Shown piece by piece: positions 15,470 through 23,777 of a stretch of 45,636 nucleotides of DNA (position 1 is its first letter; each line of letters opens with the position of its first letter). The translations under genes were made by a program, and so were the position numbers. The stretch is from contig NZ_PPHF01000147.1 in assembly GCF_002904335.1 (NCBI RefSeq), forward strand, positions 1 through 45,636, written 5' to 3'. The notes below the pieces were generated by a model. That model was given only the letters and a program-made list of their open reading frames with translations. It was not told the origin of the DNA and made no database searches. This DNA is from Amycolatopsis sp. CA-126428. Lineage in GTDB: Bacteria; Actinomycetota; Actinomycetes; Mycobacteriales; Pseudonocardiaceae.

Positions 15470-16667
15470 TGGCAGGCGATGTGCGGCTTCCACTCGGCGT
15501 CTCGCTGTCGTCCGATGTCGAGTACCGGCCTGGCCGGGCCAGTCCGTACCGCGCTCGGGTGCGGTGGATCGACCCTGTGACGAAGAGGCGTCCGAGCAAG
15601 TCGGAGGCGTTCGCGTCCGAGGACGAGGCGCGCGACTGGATCACCCGGATGGAGCGTGCCGCAGCTCAAGGCGTCGATCCGAACACGGCGACGATGAAAC
15701 TGCTCGACTACGGGACGACGAACATGACGTTCGCTCTCCGGGGGCTGGAGGCCAAGACCACCGATCCGTACTTGGCCGGCTGGCGGAAGCGGGTCGTCCC
15801 GACGCTGGGGCACCTGCCGGTCAGCATGATCACGAACGGGGCGGTCGACCGGGCGGTGCATGCGTGGATCGCGGACGAGTGCAGCCGGTCGACGGTGAAG
15901 AACAGCATTGCGGTGCTGGTCAGGGTCATGGAACAGGCTCTCCGGGACGGCATCATCGACCGGAACCCGGCACGAGTGACCGGCTGGCAGCAGGAGTACA
16001 AGCGCGCCGAGGACGAGTTGGACGATCCGCGGTCGCTGGCGCTGCCGGACTGGATCTCGCTCACGACGCTGGCGGACGCCTTGGTGGCGCGGTCGTCGGG
16101 GGAGTACCGGGGCTGGGGTGATGTGGTGCTGTTCGCCGCCTGCACAGCGGCTCGGATCGGGGAAGTCTCGGGCTGCCGGGTTGGGGACATCGACACCTCG
16201 TCGTGGACCTGGACGGTTCGCAGGCAGACGACGCCGTCACCTGGCGGCTGGTGGACAAGGGGACGAAGGGGAAACGCGCTCGGACAGTGCCATTGATCGA
16301 GGACATCCGGGTACTGGTCCAGAGGCGGATCGCGTTCGCCGACGGCGATCCGGACGGCTGGCTGTTCAAAGGGCCTCGTGGCGGCCGGATCACTACGGCA
16401 GTACTTCGCGACGCAACGGCTTGGGATGACGTGGTGGCGAAGCTCGGATACGACCACCTGCGGCGTCACGACCTGCGGCACACCGGGCTGACGTGGATGG
16501 CGGACGCCGGTGTGCCGGTGCATCACCTTCGAAAGATCGCCGGACATGGTTCCCTGGCTACCACTCAAAGGTATCTACATCCTGACCAGACCTCCGTCAC
16601 CCGGGCGGGTGAGCTTTTGACTCACCATCTCAGATCGCCGGTGGTGAGCGCCTTGCGCGTCGTCTAG
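15466..16667 (+). pseudogene. int: Tyrosine-family site-specific integrase, frame broken by one base
   Basis: Two frames together encode one integrase of about 400 residues. The first frame (15466-16296) carries an arm-binding N-terminus, the core-binding domain and the first catalytic arginine (ACTAARIGEVSG). The second (readable from about 16203 to 16667) carries DKGTKGKRARTVPL with the beta-hairpin lysine, HDLRHTGLTW (box II), the GH of IAGHGSLATTQ and the nucleophile tyrosine in QRYLHPD. The best join is at about 16245, where PSPGG should continue LVDKGTKG, so one base is missing. All catalytic residues exist but not in one frame. A phased GGGAAAC slippery heptamer at 16269-16275 lies in the overlap and could in principle restore the frame. 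Alternatives are real inactivation or sequence error. Confidence 0.85.
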
Positions 16668-16746
16668 ATAGGGCGCGTCGCTCGCAATCGCACAGGGCAG
16701 TCGGGCTTATCGTCGGTGGTGAGTCACGGAGAGAGTGGAGAACGTC

Positions 16747-17493
16747 GTGAGTGAGGCCAGTCGGCGAAGTGCATTTTTGATCATGCCGTTCAAGGATGAG
16801 TTGAACTGGCTGCATGAGACTATCGTGGAGTCGTGCCTGGCTGAGCGTGTCGACGTACTTCGAGCTGACAACATTTTCGAGCCTGGCTCGATACTCAACC
16901 AGATCTGGAACCAGATTGACTCCGCGGACCTGGTTATCGCAGTCTGCACTGGCCGGAATCCGAATGTATTTTTTGAGCTTGGCTATGCCTGGGTTAAGCA
17001 TCAACCCATTCTGATAGCAGAATCGATGGCTGACATGCCCTCGGATGTGTCGGCATTTCGTACCGAATTGTACAGTGGGGAAACGCCAAGTACGGACCGA
17101 GCTTCGCTGGGGTTCCGTTTGCGTCGAGCGATTCGCTCTCTCTCAAATGATGACGAAATCCCTAGAGGGCGCCGCCTGGAGAAGGCGCCAGAGGGGCGTA
17201 AGGCGGCAAGGCTGCGCGCGACTTTGCACGATACTGGGCGCTCGCATCGTCTCGTGATCGCGAACAGTGGAAACGTGCCCTTGATTGTCAAGGAGGTCAT
17301 CGTTCCAGACGAGGTGGAGTGGTTCATCCTTCGTGCCGACGGCGAGTTGCCCACGGAGGTGCGTCCCGGTGACAGTATCAAGCTTACTGTGGTGCAAGTC
17401 ATGGGTGGAGGGCCATCGAACTTCGATCTCAAAGTCGTAGGTGAAGATCTTTCCGGTGAGCGCGTGGAGTTTCTCTCGAAGATGAGTCATTGA
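16747..17493 (+). CDS. Nucleoside-deoxyribosyltransferase/TIR-like protein, candidate defence effector
   Basis: 248 residues; GTG 16747 is preferred to GTG 16735 because GGAGAAC lies six bases upstream. The N-terminal 130 residues have the pattern FLIMPFKDELNWLHETIVES, VDVLRADNIFEPGSILNQIW, IDSADLVIAVCTGRNPNVFF and ELGYAWVKHQPILIAES, with E77 at the usual catalytic Glu place of NDT/TIR-like folds that cleave N-glycosidic bonds. The C-terminal 100 residues are beta-rich (HRLVIANSGNVPLIVKEVIV) and may be an immunoglobulin-like sensor or interaction domain. It is the first gene after the integrase and forms a pair with the zinc-ribbon gene 10 bases downstream. Base composition is less GC-rich than the AICE core. 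Function is inferred. Confidence 0.7.
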   Translation: MSEASRRSAFLIMPFKDELNWLHETIVESCLAERVDVLRADNIFEPGSILNQIWNQIDSADLVIAVCTGRNPNVFFELGYAWVKHQPILIAESMADMPSDVSAFRTELYSGETPSTDRASLGFRLRRAIRSLSNDDEIPRGRRLEKAPEGRKAARLRATLHDTGRSHRLVIANSGNVPLIVKEVIVPDEVEWFILRADGELPTEVRPGDSIKLTVVQVMGGGPSNFDLKVVGEDLSGERVEFLSKMSH

Positions 17494-17503
17494 GGAGTTT
17501 GTT

Positions 17504-17947
17504 GTGGAGATGTCCGTTTCTATTCCTCTTGATCCGTCTGGTTTTCTTCGGCGCGAGTGTCCAACGTGTGAAAAGGAGTTCAAGTGGTTCAGTGGCGATT
17601 TGGATACTCGACCTGATGATTTTCTAGATCCAGAATCGTACTTTTGTCCCTACTGTGGCGTCCCGTCTGGAGTGGACAACTGGTGGACGCCTGCGCAGTT
17701 AGACTATGCGACTGCGTCCGCGATGGGGCCAATCTCTCGTTACATGGAGTCGGAGGTAAAGCGAACCTTCGGACGAGGGGCGAAGTATGTGCCGGGGGAC
17801 AACCCGGTCCCTGATCTTCTTGTGGATCCGGACGACATGCTGATGGTGGAGCCCCCCTGTCATCCCTTTGAGCCGCTGAAAGTCGATGAGAGCTGGAGGG
17901 ATCCGATCCACTGCCTCGTCTGCGGTGAGAGGTTCGTCGTTGACTAG
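17504..17947 (+). CDS. 147-residue zinc-ribbon protein, partner of the NDT/TIR-like gene
   Basis: GTG 17504 with GAGGAG (17492-17497) six bases before it. Cysteine pairs: RECPTCEKEF near residue 18, YFCPYCGVPSG near 47, and IHCLVCGERF at the C-terminal end, plus one further cysteine (PPCHPFEP), enough for one zinc ribbon and a possible second. The middle contains WTPAQLDYATASAMGPISRY. Not assigned to a family. Gap of 10 bases to the upstream gene means one operon. It contains a TTA codon at 17699-17701. It is the last gene before attR, the common cargo position in tRNA-targeted elements. Confidence 0.75.
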   Translation: MEMSVSIPLDPSGFLRRECPTCEKEFKWFSGDLDTRPDDFLDPESYFCPYCGVPSGVDNWWTPAQLDYATASAMGPISRYMESEVKRTFGRGAKYVPGDNPVPDLLVDPDDMLMVEPPCHPFEPLKVDESWRDPIHCLVCGERFVVD

Positions 17948-17964
17948 GTCCCCAAGTGGTCCCC
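17947..17964 (+). promoter_or_regulatory. Right pair of GGTCCCC repeats, candidate integrase arm sites
   Basis: GGTCCCC at 17947-17953 and 17958-17964, an 11-bp step in the same orientation and spacing as the left pair (4900-4917). The pair lies 92 bases inside attR and starts at the last base of the zinc-ribbon stop codon. Confidence 0.5.
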
Positions 17965-18014
17965 GTGGCATCGGTACAGGCGTTGACGTGGCACTGGGGG
18001 CGATGAAAGACAAA

Positions 18015-18052
18015 AGCCGCCTGACCTGGGCTTTCACCCAAGTCAAGCGGCT
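18015..18052 (-). terminator. Element-supplied terminator for tRNA-Pro
   Basis: On the minus strand, a 16-base arm beginning AGCCGCTTGACTTGGG pairs fully (two pairs of G-U wobbles) with its partner around a six-base loop, then TTTTGTCTTT follows. It lies just 3' of the tRNA, inside the element, so it replaces the chromosomal terminator left behind at 4720-4756. Confidence 0.8.
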
Positions 18053-18056
18053 TCTG

Positions 18057-18136
<80 letters not shown>

Positions 18137-18254
18137 GACCCGCACTCGCTGAGTGCGTGAGAAGTACTCTAGCGCGCCCTCCGAACGGCCGTGCAAGCAG
18201 GGTCCCCGGTCCTCCTGACCTGCGGAAACCTGCCAGGAGGACCAGGACTCGCGA

Positions 18255-19418
18255 TCAAGCCGGGTTGGCTGCGTGGGTCAAGGTCTGCCACGCCACGAAC
18301 AGGTTGTTCGAGCCCGCCGGGCGCTGGCGGTCCGTCAACGTCTGTGTGTTCGCCATCGCGATGCCCATGCGCGTGTTGAGCGCGTTGAAGCCCACCTCCG
18401 TCACCGGGCCGAGGCCCAGGTTGAGGTGCCCCGCACACAGCCACGAGGGCACCGCCGCTCCCAGCTGGTACTTCGACTGGAAGCCCAGCGCCTGGCGCAG
18501 GCGGGTGCCGACGTCCGTCGGGTACACGTCCTGGCCCTGGATGCGGAGGGTCTCCGCCACGTCCGCTATGGCCGCTATGCCGTAGCCCGTGTGGGTGAAG
18601 TCGCGGCAGGTTTCCTGGGTGAGGCCGTCCACGAAGGTCGACTGGCCTTGCCAATAGCTCACGATCTGGTCGCGGGAGGAGAGGCCGCTGCCCGGGACCG
18701 TCTTGGGCACGGCGCCGTCCGAAGCGAGGTAGACGTACGCCGCCACGCGGTTGCGGTAACGGGTCACTGCCTTGTCGAAGCTTGTCTTGTCCTCGAGGAA
18801 CACCGAGATGCCGACCGCGGCCTCCATCATGGACAGTTCCCAGTTTCCGTTGCTGTTGCTGCCGTTGATCACCTTGCTCAGGTAGACATTGCGCAGCATC
18901 GTCCCGAAACGGCCCGCGTTCGGCCAGCTCGAATACGTGTACTTGATGATCTCCGCCGCCCGCGGCCACGATGAGCCCGCCCAGCCCGTTTGCAGCGGCG
19001 CGTTGCTGTTCGTGTGGCTCGTGATCACCGCCGACCACGCGTCCATCAGGGCGATCGCCTTTTGCGCGTAACGCGCGTCGCCCGTGATGTACCAGATCAG
19101 TGCGTCCGTGTACGCCGCTATCGCGTCTTCGCGCTCGTCCGTGCAGCCGTAGTCGGGGTTCGAATACGGGCCGCATTCGACCACCGCGCGGGGTTTCGGC
19201 GTCCGCGACAGGGACGCGTACGCACTGCTCCGCACCTGGTCGTACGCGGCCTTCCACGGCTGGGTGCCGGCGGTCACCTTGGCCTTGACGAAGTCCAGTT
19301 GGGGACGGCTCACCAGTACGCCCGGGTGGGTGAACGTCGCCGGGGCCGCCGGGGCCGGGGTGGCCAGCGTCCCCAGCAGCAGGGGGACCAGCGCGAAGAC
19401 CGTGCGGAAGCGGGACAT
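18255..19418 (-). CDS. Secreted alginate-lyase-family polysaccharide lyase
   Basis: 387 residues from ATG 19418, chosen because GAGGAGAGCC stands directly upstream; the frame runs open to 19481 across the palindrome. A signal peptide (MSRFRTVFALVPLLLGTLAT then PAPAAPATF) leads to an all-helical (alpha/alpha) catalytic domain of the Alginate_lyase type: FTHPGVLVSRPQLDFVKAKV, QPWKAAYDQ, YTDALIWYITGDARYAQKAI, TSHTNSNAPLQTGW and SNGNWELSMMEAAVGISVFL with the conserved Asn/Trp/Glu-rich stretch. It probably cleaves an acidic or amino polysaccharide outside the cell; the substrate is not readable. A DasR-like palindrome about 50 bases upstream suggests a link to the chitin/GlcNAc regulon shared with the adjacent chitinase gene. 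Confidence 0.8.
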   Translation of the reverse strand: MSRFRTVFALVPLLLGTLATPAPAAPATFTHPGVLVSRPQLDFVKAKVTAGTQPWKAAYDQVRSSAYASLSRTPKPRAVVECGPYSNPDYGCTDEREDAIAAYTDALIWYITGDARYAQKAIALMDAWSAVITSHTNSNAPLQTGWAGSSWPRAAEIIKYTYSSWPNAGRFGTMLRNVYLSKVINGSNSNGNWELSMMEAAVGISVFLEDKTSFDKAVTRYRNRVAAYVYLASDGAVPKTVPGSGLSSRDQIVSYWQGQSTFVDGLTQETCRDFTHTGYGIAAIADVAETLRIQGQDVYPTDVGTRLRQALGFQSKYQLGAAVPSWLCAGHLNLGLGPVTEVGFNALNTRMGIAMANTQTLTDRQRPAGSNNLFVAWQTLTHAANPA

Positions 19419-19467
19419 GGCTCTCCTCGAGACGACGGTGTCTGGGGGCGCGCGCCGGCTCAGTGTC

Positions 19468-19481
19468 ATGGTCCAGACCAT
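19468..19481. promoter_or_regulatory. DasR-like palindrome upstream of the lyase gene
   Basis: ATGGTCCAGACCAT: six-base arms with a two-base centre. It matches the core TGGTCTAGACCA of DasR-responsive elements except for one central base. It lies about 50 bases before the start at 19418, a typical place for an operator. Confidence 0.6.
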
Positions 19482-19496
19482 CGCGGGTCAAGCTCC

Positions 19497-19542
19497 AAAA
19501 AAGTGTTCAGCCCGCTGAACAGGGGTGTTCAGCGGGCTGAAC
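19497..19542 (-). terminator. Rho-independent terminator of the chitinase gene
   Basis: Perfect 16-bp stem (GTTCAGCCCGCTGAAC at 19505-19520 with its complement at 19527-19542) around a six-base loop, followed on the minus strand by TTTTTT. It starts seven bases past the chitinase stop codon. Confidence 0.9.
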
Positions 19543-19548
19543 GAAACC

Positions 19549-21803
19549 TCAGCCGAGCCCGGCGGTCACCGCGTTCATCAACGCGCCGGTGTCGCCCGAC
19601 ATCTCCCACGCCATCACGCCGAGCAAGCCGCGCGACTTGAGCCACGTGGTCTTCAGCCCGATCGACCAGGCGTCGTCGAACGTCCACCACTGGCCGCCGT
19701 TGCCCGTGTAGCAGGAGGTCGCGACCGCCGCCGTGTCGTGGTGGACCGTGCAGCCCGGCACGCCCGCCACCAGGTTCGCGTACCCGCGGGTGCCCGCTTC
19801 CTCGGCGAACTGGCCCGGCGCCGCGCCGGTCGCCGACTGCCACTCGCCGCTCTTGCCGCCGTCGGCGACACCCTGCCAGCCGCGGCCGTAGAACGCCAAA
19901 CCGAGCGTCAGCCGCCGCGGGTCGACGCCCGCGTTCGTGTACGCGTTGATCGCGCTTTCCGCACTGAAGTGGAAGTTGTACGGGTCGTCCGCGTCGGCGT
20001 ACAGGTTGCCTTGGTGGCCGGTGCGGTTCGGCTCCCACGAATTGTCGCTGCCCGACCCGTGGAAGTCGTAACCCTGCACGTTCGCGACGTCCAAATAAGT
20101 GAAGATCTTGGACAGGTCCCAGCCCGAAGCGACCTTCGCCGGGTCCGCCGGGGTGAACGCGTGCAGCTGGTACCGCTTGCCGGTCGTCGCGCCGTAGGAG
20201 TCCAGCTGCGTGCGGAACTCCGCCATCAGCGCGGTCAAGTTGGCCTTGTCGTTCGGCTCCAGTGGTTGCCCGGGTGACCGTCAGCGCTGGCGGGCCACTC
20301 CCAGTCGAGGTCGATCCCGTCGAAGATGCCGGCCGCGGTGCCCGGCCCGCCCGCGCCGCCGTAGGCCGCGATGTTGCCCTTGAGCCACGTGTCCACACAG
20401 GACGAGACGAACTTCTTGCGCGAGGCGTCGGTGGCCGCGACGTCGGAGAAGTACTTCGAATACGTCCAGCCGCCGAGCGAAACCAGCACCTTGAGGTTCG
20501 GGTGCTTCGCCTTGAGCTTCTTGAGCTGGTTGAAGTTGCCGCGCAGCGACTCCCAGCCGGTGTCGGCCACGCCGTCGACCGACTGCGCCGCCGCGAACGG
20601 CCGCGAGTAGTCCGCCTCGGCGTCACCGGCGCCGTCGCCCTGGCTGGGGTCCTGCGGGTTGGCCGTGGTGCCCTTGGTGACCCCGGACAGGCAGGTCAGG
20701 TTCACCGGATCGATGTTCTCGAACGCGTACAGCAGGTGCGTCAGCTTCGCCGCCGCCCCCGAAGTCTCCAGGTTCTTCACGAAGAACTGGCGCCCGTAAA
20801 TGCCCCACTGCACGAAATAGCCGACTTTCGCGTAGCCGGAAACGATGTCGCCGGTCTTCGCGGTGACGGCCGCACTCGGCGCCGAAACGTTGTCGTAGCC
20901 ATCGCGGGCGCGCACCGTGAAGGTGTACGAAGTGGACGGTGCCAGCCCGGTCACCACCGCTGCCGTCGTGGTCACCGTCGTGGCCAAAGTGGACCCGCGA
21001 TAGACGTCGTAGCCGACCACGACGGTGTTGTCGGTCGATGCGGTCCACGCGAGGGAGACGCTGCCCGCATCGGCGGCCGTCGAGCGCAGCCCGGCCGGCG
21101 CGGACGGTGGCTGCGTGTCATCGGACGGATTGTTGGTGGTCACCGCGAGCGCCGCGCTCGCCGGAGAGGTGGTCCCCTTGGCGTCCTTCGCTTTCACCGT
21201 GAACGAGTAGGCCGTGCCCGGAGCGAGCCCGGAAACCGTGGCGCTCGTCCCCGTCACCGACGCGGCCAGGGAAGCCCCCTGGTAGACGTCGTACCCGGTC
21301 ACCGGAAGCGAACCGGCGGCCGATGCGTTCCAGGCCAGCGCGACCGTCTTGGTCGTCTTCGCGACCAGGCGCAGGTTCGCCGGCGCGCCCGGCGGGGTGT
21401 CCGGTGAACCGTCGCAATTGGCGTTGTCCACGCGGCACTGCGTCGGCGTCGCCGCGGCGCTGAGCCGGAAAGCCGGGCTGTACGGGTAGGTGGTCCGGCC
21501 CGGCGCCAGCGTCGCGATGTAGTAGGCGGGGGTCAGCGTGACCTGGGTGCCGTTCTGCGTCACCGTGCCGTTTTCGCCGGTCGAAGCGGTGACGCCGGCG
21601 GGGAGCGTGAAGGTGATCGCCCAGTTGGTCACCGACGTGGTTCCGGTGTTGGCGACGGTGTAGGTGCCGGTGGTGCCGTTCATCGCCAGGGTGGCGGTCA
21701 GCGAACCGGCTGCGGCGGCGGGTGGCGCGAGCGCCGCGGTGCCACCGAGCGCGATGAGCAAGGCGGCGAGTGCGGAGCGTAGTCGTGCAGGGGTGCGTCT
21801 CAT
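19549..21803 (-). pseudogene. Secreted GH18 chitinase with CBM2-like and two FnIII domains, frame broken by one base
   Basis: The first frame (21803 down to 20235) encodes a signal peptide (MRRTPARLRSALAALLIALG), a CBM2-like carbohydrate-binding domain (about 33-130), two fibronectin type III domains (about 140-320, TGYDVYQG and VGYDVYRG repeats) and the first half of the GH18 barrel with DGIDLDWEWP (D495, D498, D500, catalytic E502). The second frame (20238 down to 19549) completes the barrel (LTALMAEFRTQLD, VQGYDFHGS, GLAFYGRGW, GVMAWEMSGD). Joining near 20262 (GN-H then EPNDKANLTALM) needs one extra base, giving about 751 residues. Without it the protein ends inside the active-site barrel and should be dead. 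A perfect DasR-type palindrome lies 31 bases upstream and a strong terminator downstream, so regulation looks intact. Confidence 0.9.
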
Positions 21804-21833
21804 GGCGGTTCTCCAAGCGGCACGAGGCGGGGA

Positions 21834-21855
21834 CGATGTGGTCTAGACCACATCG
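21834..21855. promoter_or_regulatory. DasR-responsive element (dre) upstream of the chitinase gene
   Basis: A perfect 22-bp palindrome centred on TGGTCTAGACCA, which is the core of the known DasR binding site of streptomycetes (chitin/GlcNAc regulon). It is 31 bases upstream of the chitinase start codon at 21803. Confidence 0.85.
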
Positions 21856-21921
21856 AATGTAAGCCGGCGCGAGGAGAACCGCGCACGCCCGAACGGCGGC
21901 AACCGGTGTCCGAACGGACTG

Positions 21922-22701
21922 TTAACGCCCCGCGAAGGTCGCTTTTCCCGGTCCGTCGGCGAGGAACGACTTCACCGCGTTGCGGAGGTCCTCGGTCTCG
22001 AAGAGCTCGGCCGCGATCGTCGTGATGTGGGCGTTCGCCTCGGGGACGCCGCCGGCCGAGAAGTGGTCGAGGACGCGCTTGGTCGCCGCGTGGGCGCGGG
22101 TCGGTCCCTCGGCCAGCCGGCGCGCGAAGGCCCTCGCGGCTTCGTCGAAGCCCTCACCCGGCAGGACGCGGTTGACGACGTTCCAGCGCTCCAGCGTCGC
22201 GGCGTCGTAGGTGTCGCCGGTCATCACGAACTCCTTGGCGCGCCCGACGCCGGCCCGCGCGGCGAGCCGCTGGGTGCCGCCCATGGTCGGCGTCAGGCCC
22301 ACGACCTTCTCGACCAGGCCGAACTTCGCGCGGTCGGCGGCGAGGATGAGGTCGCAGGCCACGGCCACCTCGAACGCCCAGGTCAGGCACAGGCCGTGCG
22401 CGGCGAACACCGTCGGGAACGGCAGCGCCGCGATCCGGTCCGGCACCGCGAGCATCTCGTCGAAGAGCACTTTCGCCTCGGCGGGCGAGCCCTGGGCGTC
22501 GAACAGCGAGACGTCGACGCCGCCGCTGACGATCTTGCCTTCGGCGCGGATCAGCAGCGCCCGCGCGGGTTCGGCCTCCAGCGCGCCGATCGCCGAGGCG
22601 AGCGAGGACTGCAGCGAAGCCGTGTAGAGGTTCAACGGCGGAGCGTCGACGGTCAGGACGGCGAGCCCGCCGTCACGATCGAGGCGGACCTGCTCAGTCA
22701 T
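21922..22701 (-). CDS. Enoyl-CoA hydratase/isomerase (crotonase) family protein
   Basis: 259 residues. Crotonase features: a first oxyanion-hole segment KIVSGGVDVSLF, the second HGLCLTWAFEVAVACDLILA, and GLVEKVVGLTPTMGGTQRL. Glutamates at the two catalytic positions of enoyl-CoA hydratase are present (E111 in AFEV, E131 in LVEK), so a hydratase is plausible, though the second oxyanion loop is unusual (LCLTWAF where many have GGG/AGG). Starts three bases after the stop of the PaaX-family gene, so it is in an operon with that regulator. The substrate is unknown. Confidence 0.85.
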   Translation of the reverse strand: MTEQVRLDRDGGLAVLTVDAPPLNLYTASLQSSLASAIGALEAEPARALLIRAEGKIVSGGVDVSLFDAQGSPAEAKVLFDEMLAVPDRIAALPFPTVFAAHGLCLTWAFEVAVACDLILAADRAKFGLVEKVVGLTPTMGGTQRLAARAGVGRAKEFVMTGDTYDAATLERWNVVNRVLPGEGFDEAARAFARRLAEGPTRAHAATKRVLDHFSAGGVPEANAHITTIAAELFETEDLRNAVKSFLADGPGKATFAGR

Positions 22702-22704
22702 TGC

Positions 22705-23616
22705 TCACCCTGCTTCTTCGGCTTCGACGATGTCGTCCCAATACTGCTGGGCCTCTGGGCGCCAGTCGACGTGTTTGTGATGGAACAGTTCCGCCGCTTT
22801 CGTCCCGCTCCACTTCGCCGGCAGGAGCTCGGCGGGCAGCTGCGGGTCGAGGAACGGGAACCGCCGCCACTCGTGGACCAGCTCGGTCTGCGCGCGCAGC
22901 ACCGCGCGGCCGCCGGTCGGGTGCAGGCCGGTGAAGCGATCGATGAAGTCCTCGTAGCGGTCTTTCAGCTCGGTCAGGTCCCACGACCGGGCGACCATGG
23001 ACTCCTGCTCGCCGACCTCGCCGTACGCGGCGGTGAACGACATCGCCTGCGCCTCCAGGCCCAGGTCGTTGACGATCTGCTGGGCCTCGCGCTGGCGGGA
23101 CAGGTCCGGGCTGACCCACACGCCGGCGACCGGCGAGCCGAAGCCCGCCCAGGTCAGCCGGGTGCGCAGCCGGTGCCGGAGGTCGCGCTTGGCCTCCGGC
23201 ACGGAGACGATCAGCATCAGCCACTGCCCGTTCCAGCTGCGTTCCTCGCGGCCGAACGCGTAGATCCGGTCGGCGCCCTCGGTCAGCAGCCGGCGCCCCG
23301 GCGGGGTCAGCGACCAGCGCACGCGGCGCCCGACGCGTTCGGAGACCACCCAGCCCTCGGCGGCCGAGCGGGCCAGCGCCTGCCGCGCGGACTTCTCCTC
23401 GATGTCGAGGATGCCCAGCACCTCGACGAGCATCGACGTCCAGACCGGTTTGTCGCGCGGCAGCGCGTACTCGCCGAGGACGGTCATCAGCAGCGACCGC
23501 GCGCTGGCGTGACTGACCTCGCGGCGCCGGCTCACCGTGGGCCGTGGCGCGGACGATCGGCCTTCCCTCGGCTTCGGCCTGCGGCCGAGGGTGACCGGGG
23601 GAGCGGGCTCGCCCAT
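22705..23616 (-). CDS. PaaX-family transcriptional regulator
   Basis: 303 residues from ATG 23616 (the frame is open to 23718 but the upstream part looks non-coding). N-terminal winged helix (SARSLLMTVLGEYALPRDKP, SARQALARSAAEGWV, WSLTPPGRRLLTEG), a central domain (WLMLIVSVPEAKRDLRHRLR, TRLTWAGFGSPVAGVWVSPD) and a C-terminal domain (FPFLDPQLPAELLPAKWSG, AAELFHHKH) follow the PaaX plan. PaaX proteins repress CoA-thioester pathways such as phenylacetate degradation and respond to an acyl-CoA; the linked crotonase fits that. An inverted repeat CTGTGGG/CCCACAG (23655-23688) in the divergent promoter region could be its operator. Confidence 0.85.
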   Translation of the reverse strand: MGEPAPPVTLGRRPKPREGRSSAPRPTVSRRREVSHASARSLLMTVLGEYALPRDKPVWTSMLVEVLGILDIEEKSARQALARSAAEGWVVSERVGRRVRWSLTPPGRRLLTEGADRIYAFGREERSWNGQWLMLIVSVPEAKRDLRHRLRTRLTWAGFGSPVAGVWVSPDLSRQREAQQIVNDLGLEAQAMSFTAAYGEVGEQESMVARSWDLTELKDRYEDFIDRFTGLHPTGGRAVLRAQTELVHEWRRFPFLDPQLPAELLPAKWSGTKAAELFHHKHVDWRPEAQQYWDDIVEAEEAG

Positions 23617-23761
23617 GCTGTTCACCGACCTCACTGTGTTATGGCACTGACAGGCTGTGGGACTGACAACCGAACAGGGTACCCACAGTGAGTGATCAAA
23701 GCGCCACGGGACACACACAGCCGGTGGTTTGACCTTGATCTGACAGTTCGCGACGACGTCG

Positions 23762-23767
23762 TAGACT
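23762..23767 (+). promoter_or_regulatory. Possible -10 box of a leaderless ABC-F transcript
   Basis: TAGACT ends 10 bases before ATG 23778, and no ribosome binding site is visible between them, the layout of leaderless actinobacterial mRNAs. The -35 is unclear (TGACAG at 23741-23746 gives 15-bp spacing). Confidence 0.35.
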
Positions 23768-23777
23768 CGGCTACCTC

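Noticed and set aside
16735..16746. GTG 16735 as start of the NDT/TIR-like gene
   Set aside because: No ribosome binding site at proper distance, whereas GTG 16747 has GGAGAAC; the extra four residues add no conserved feature.
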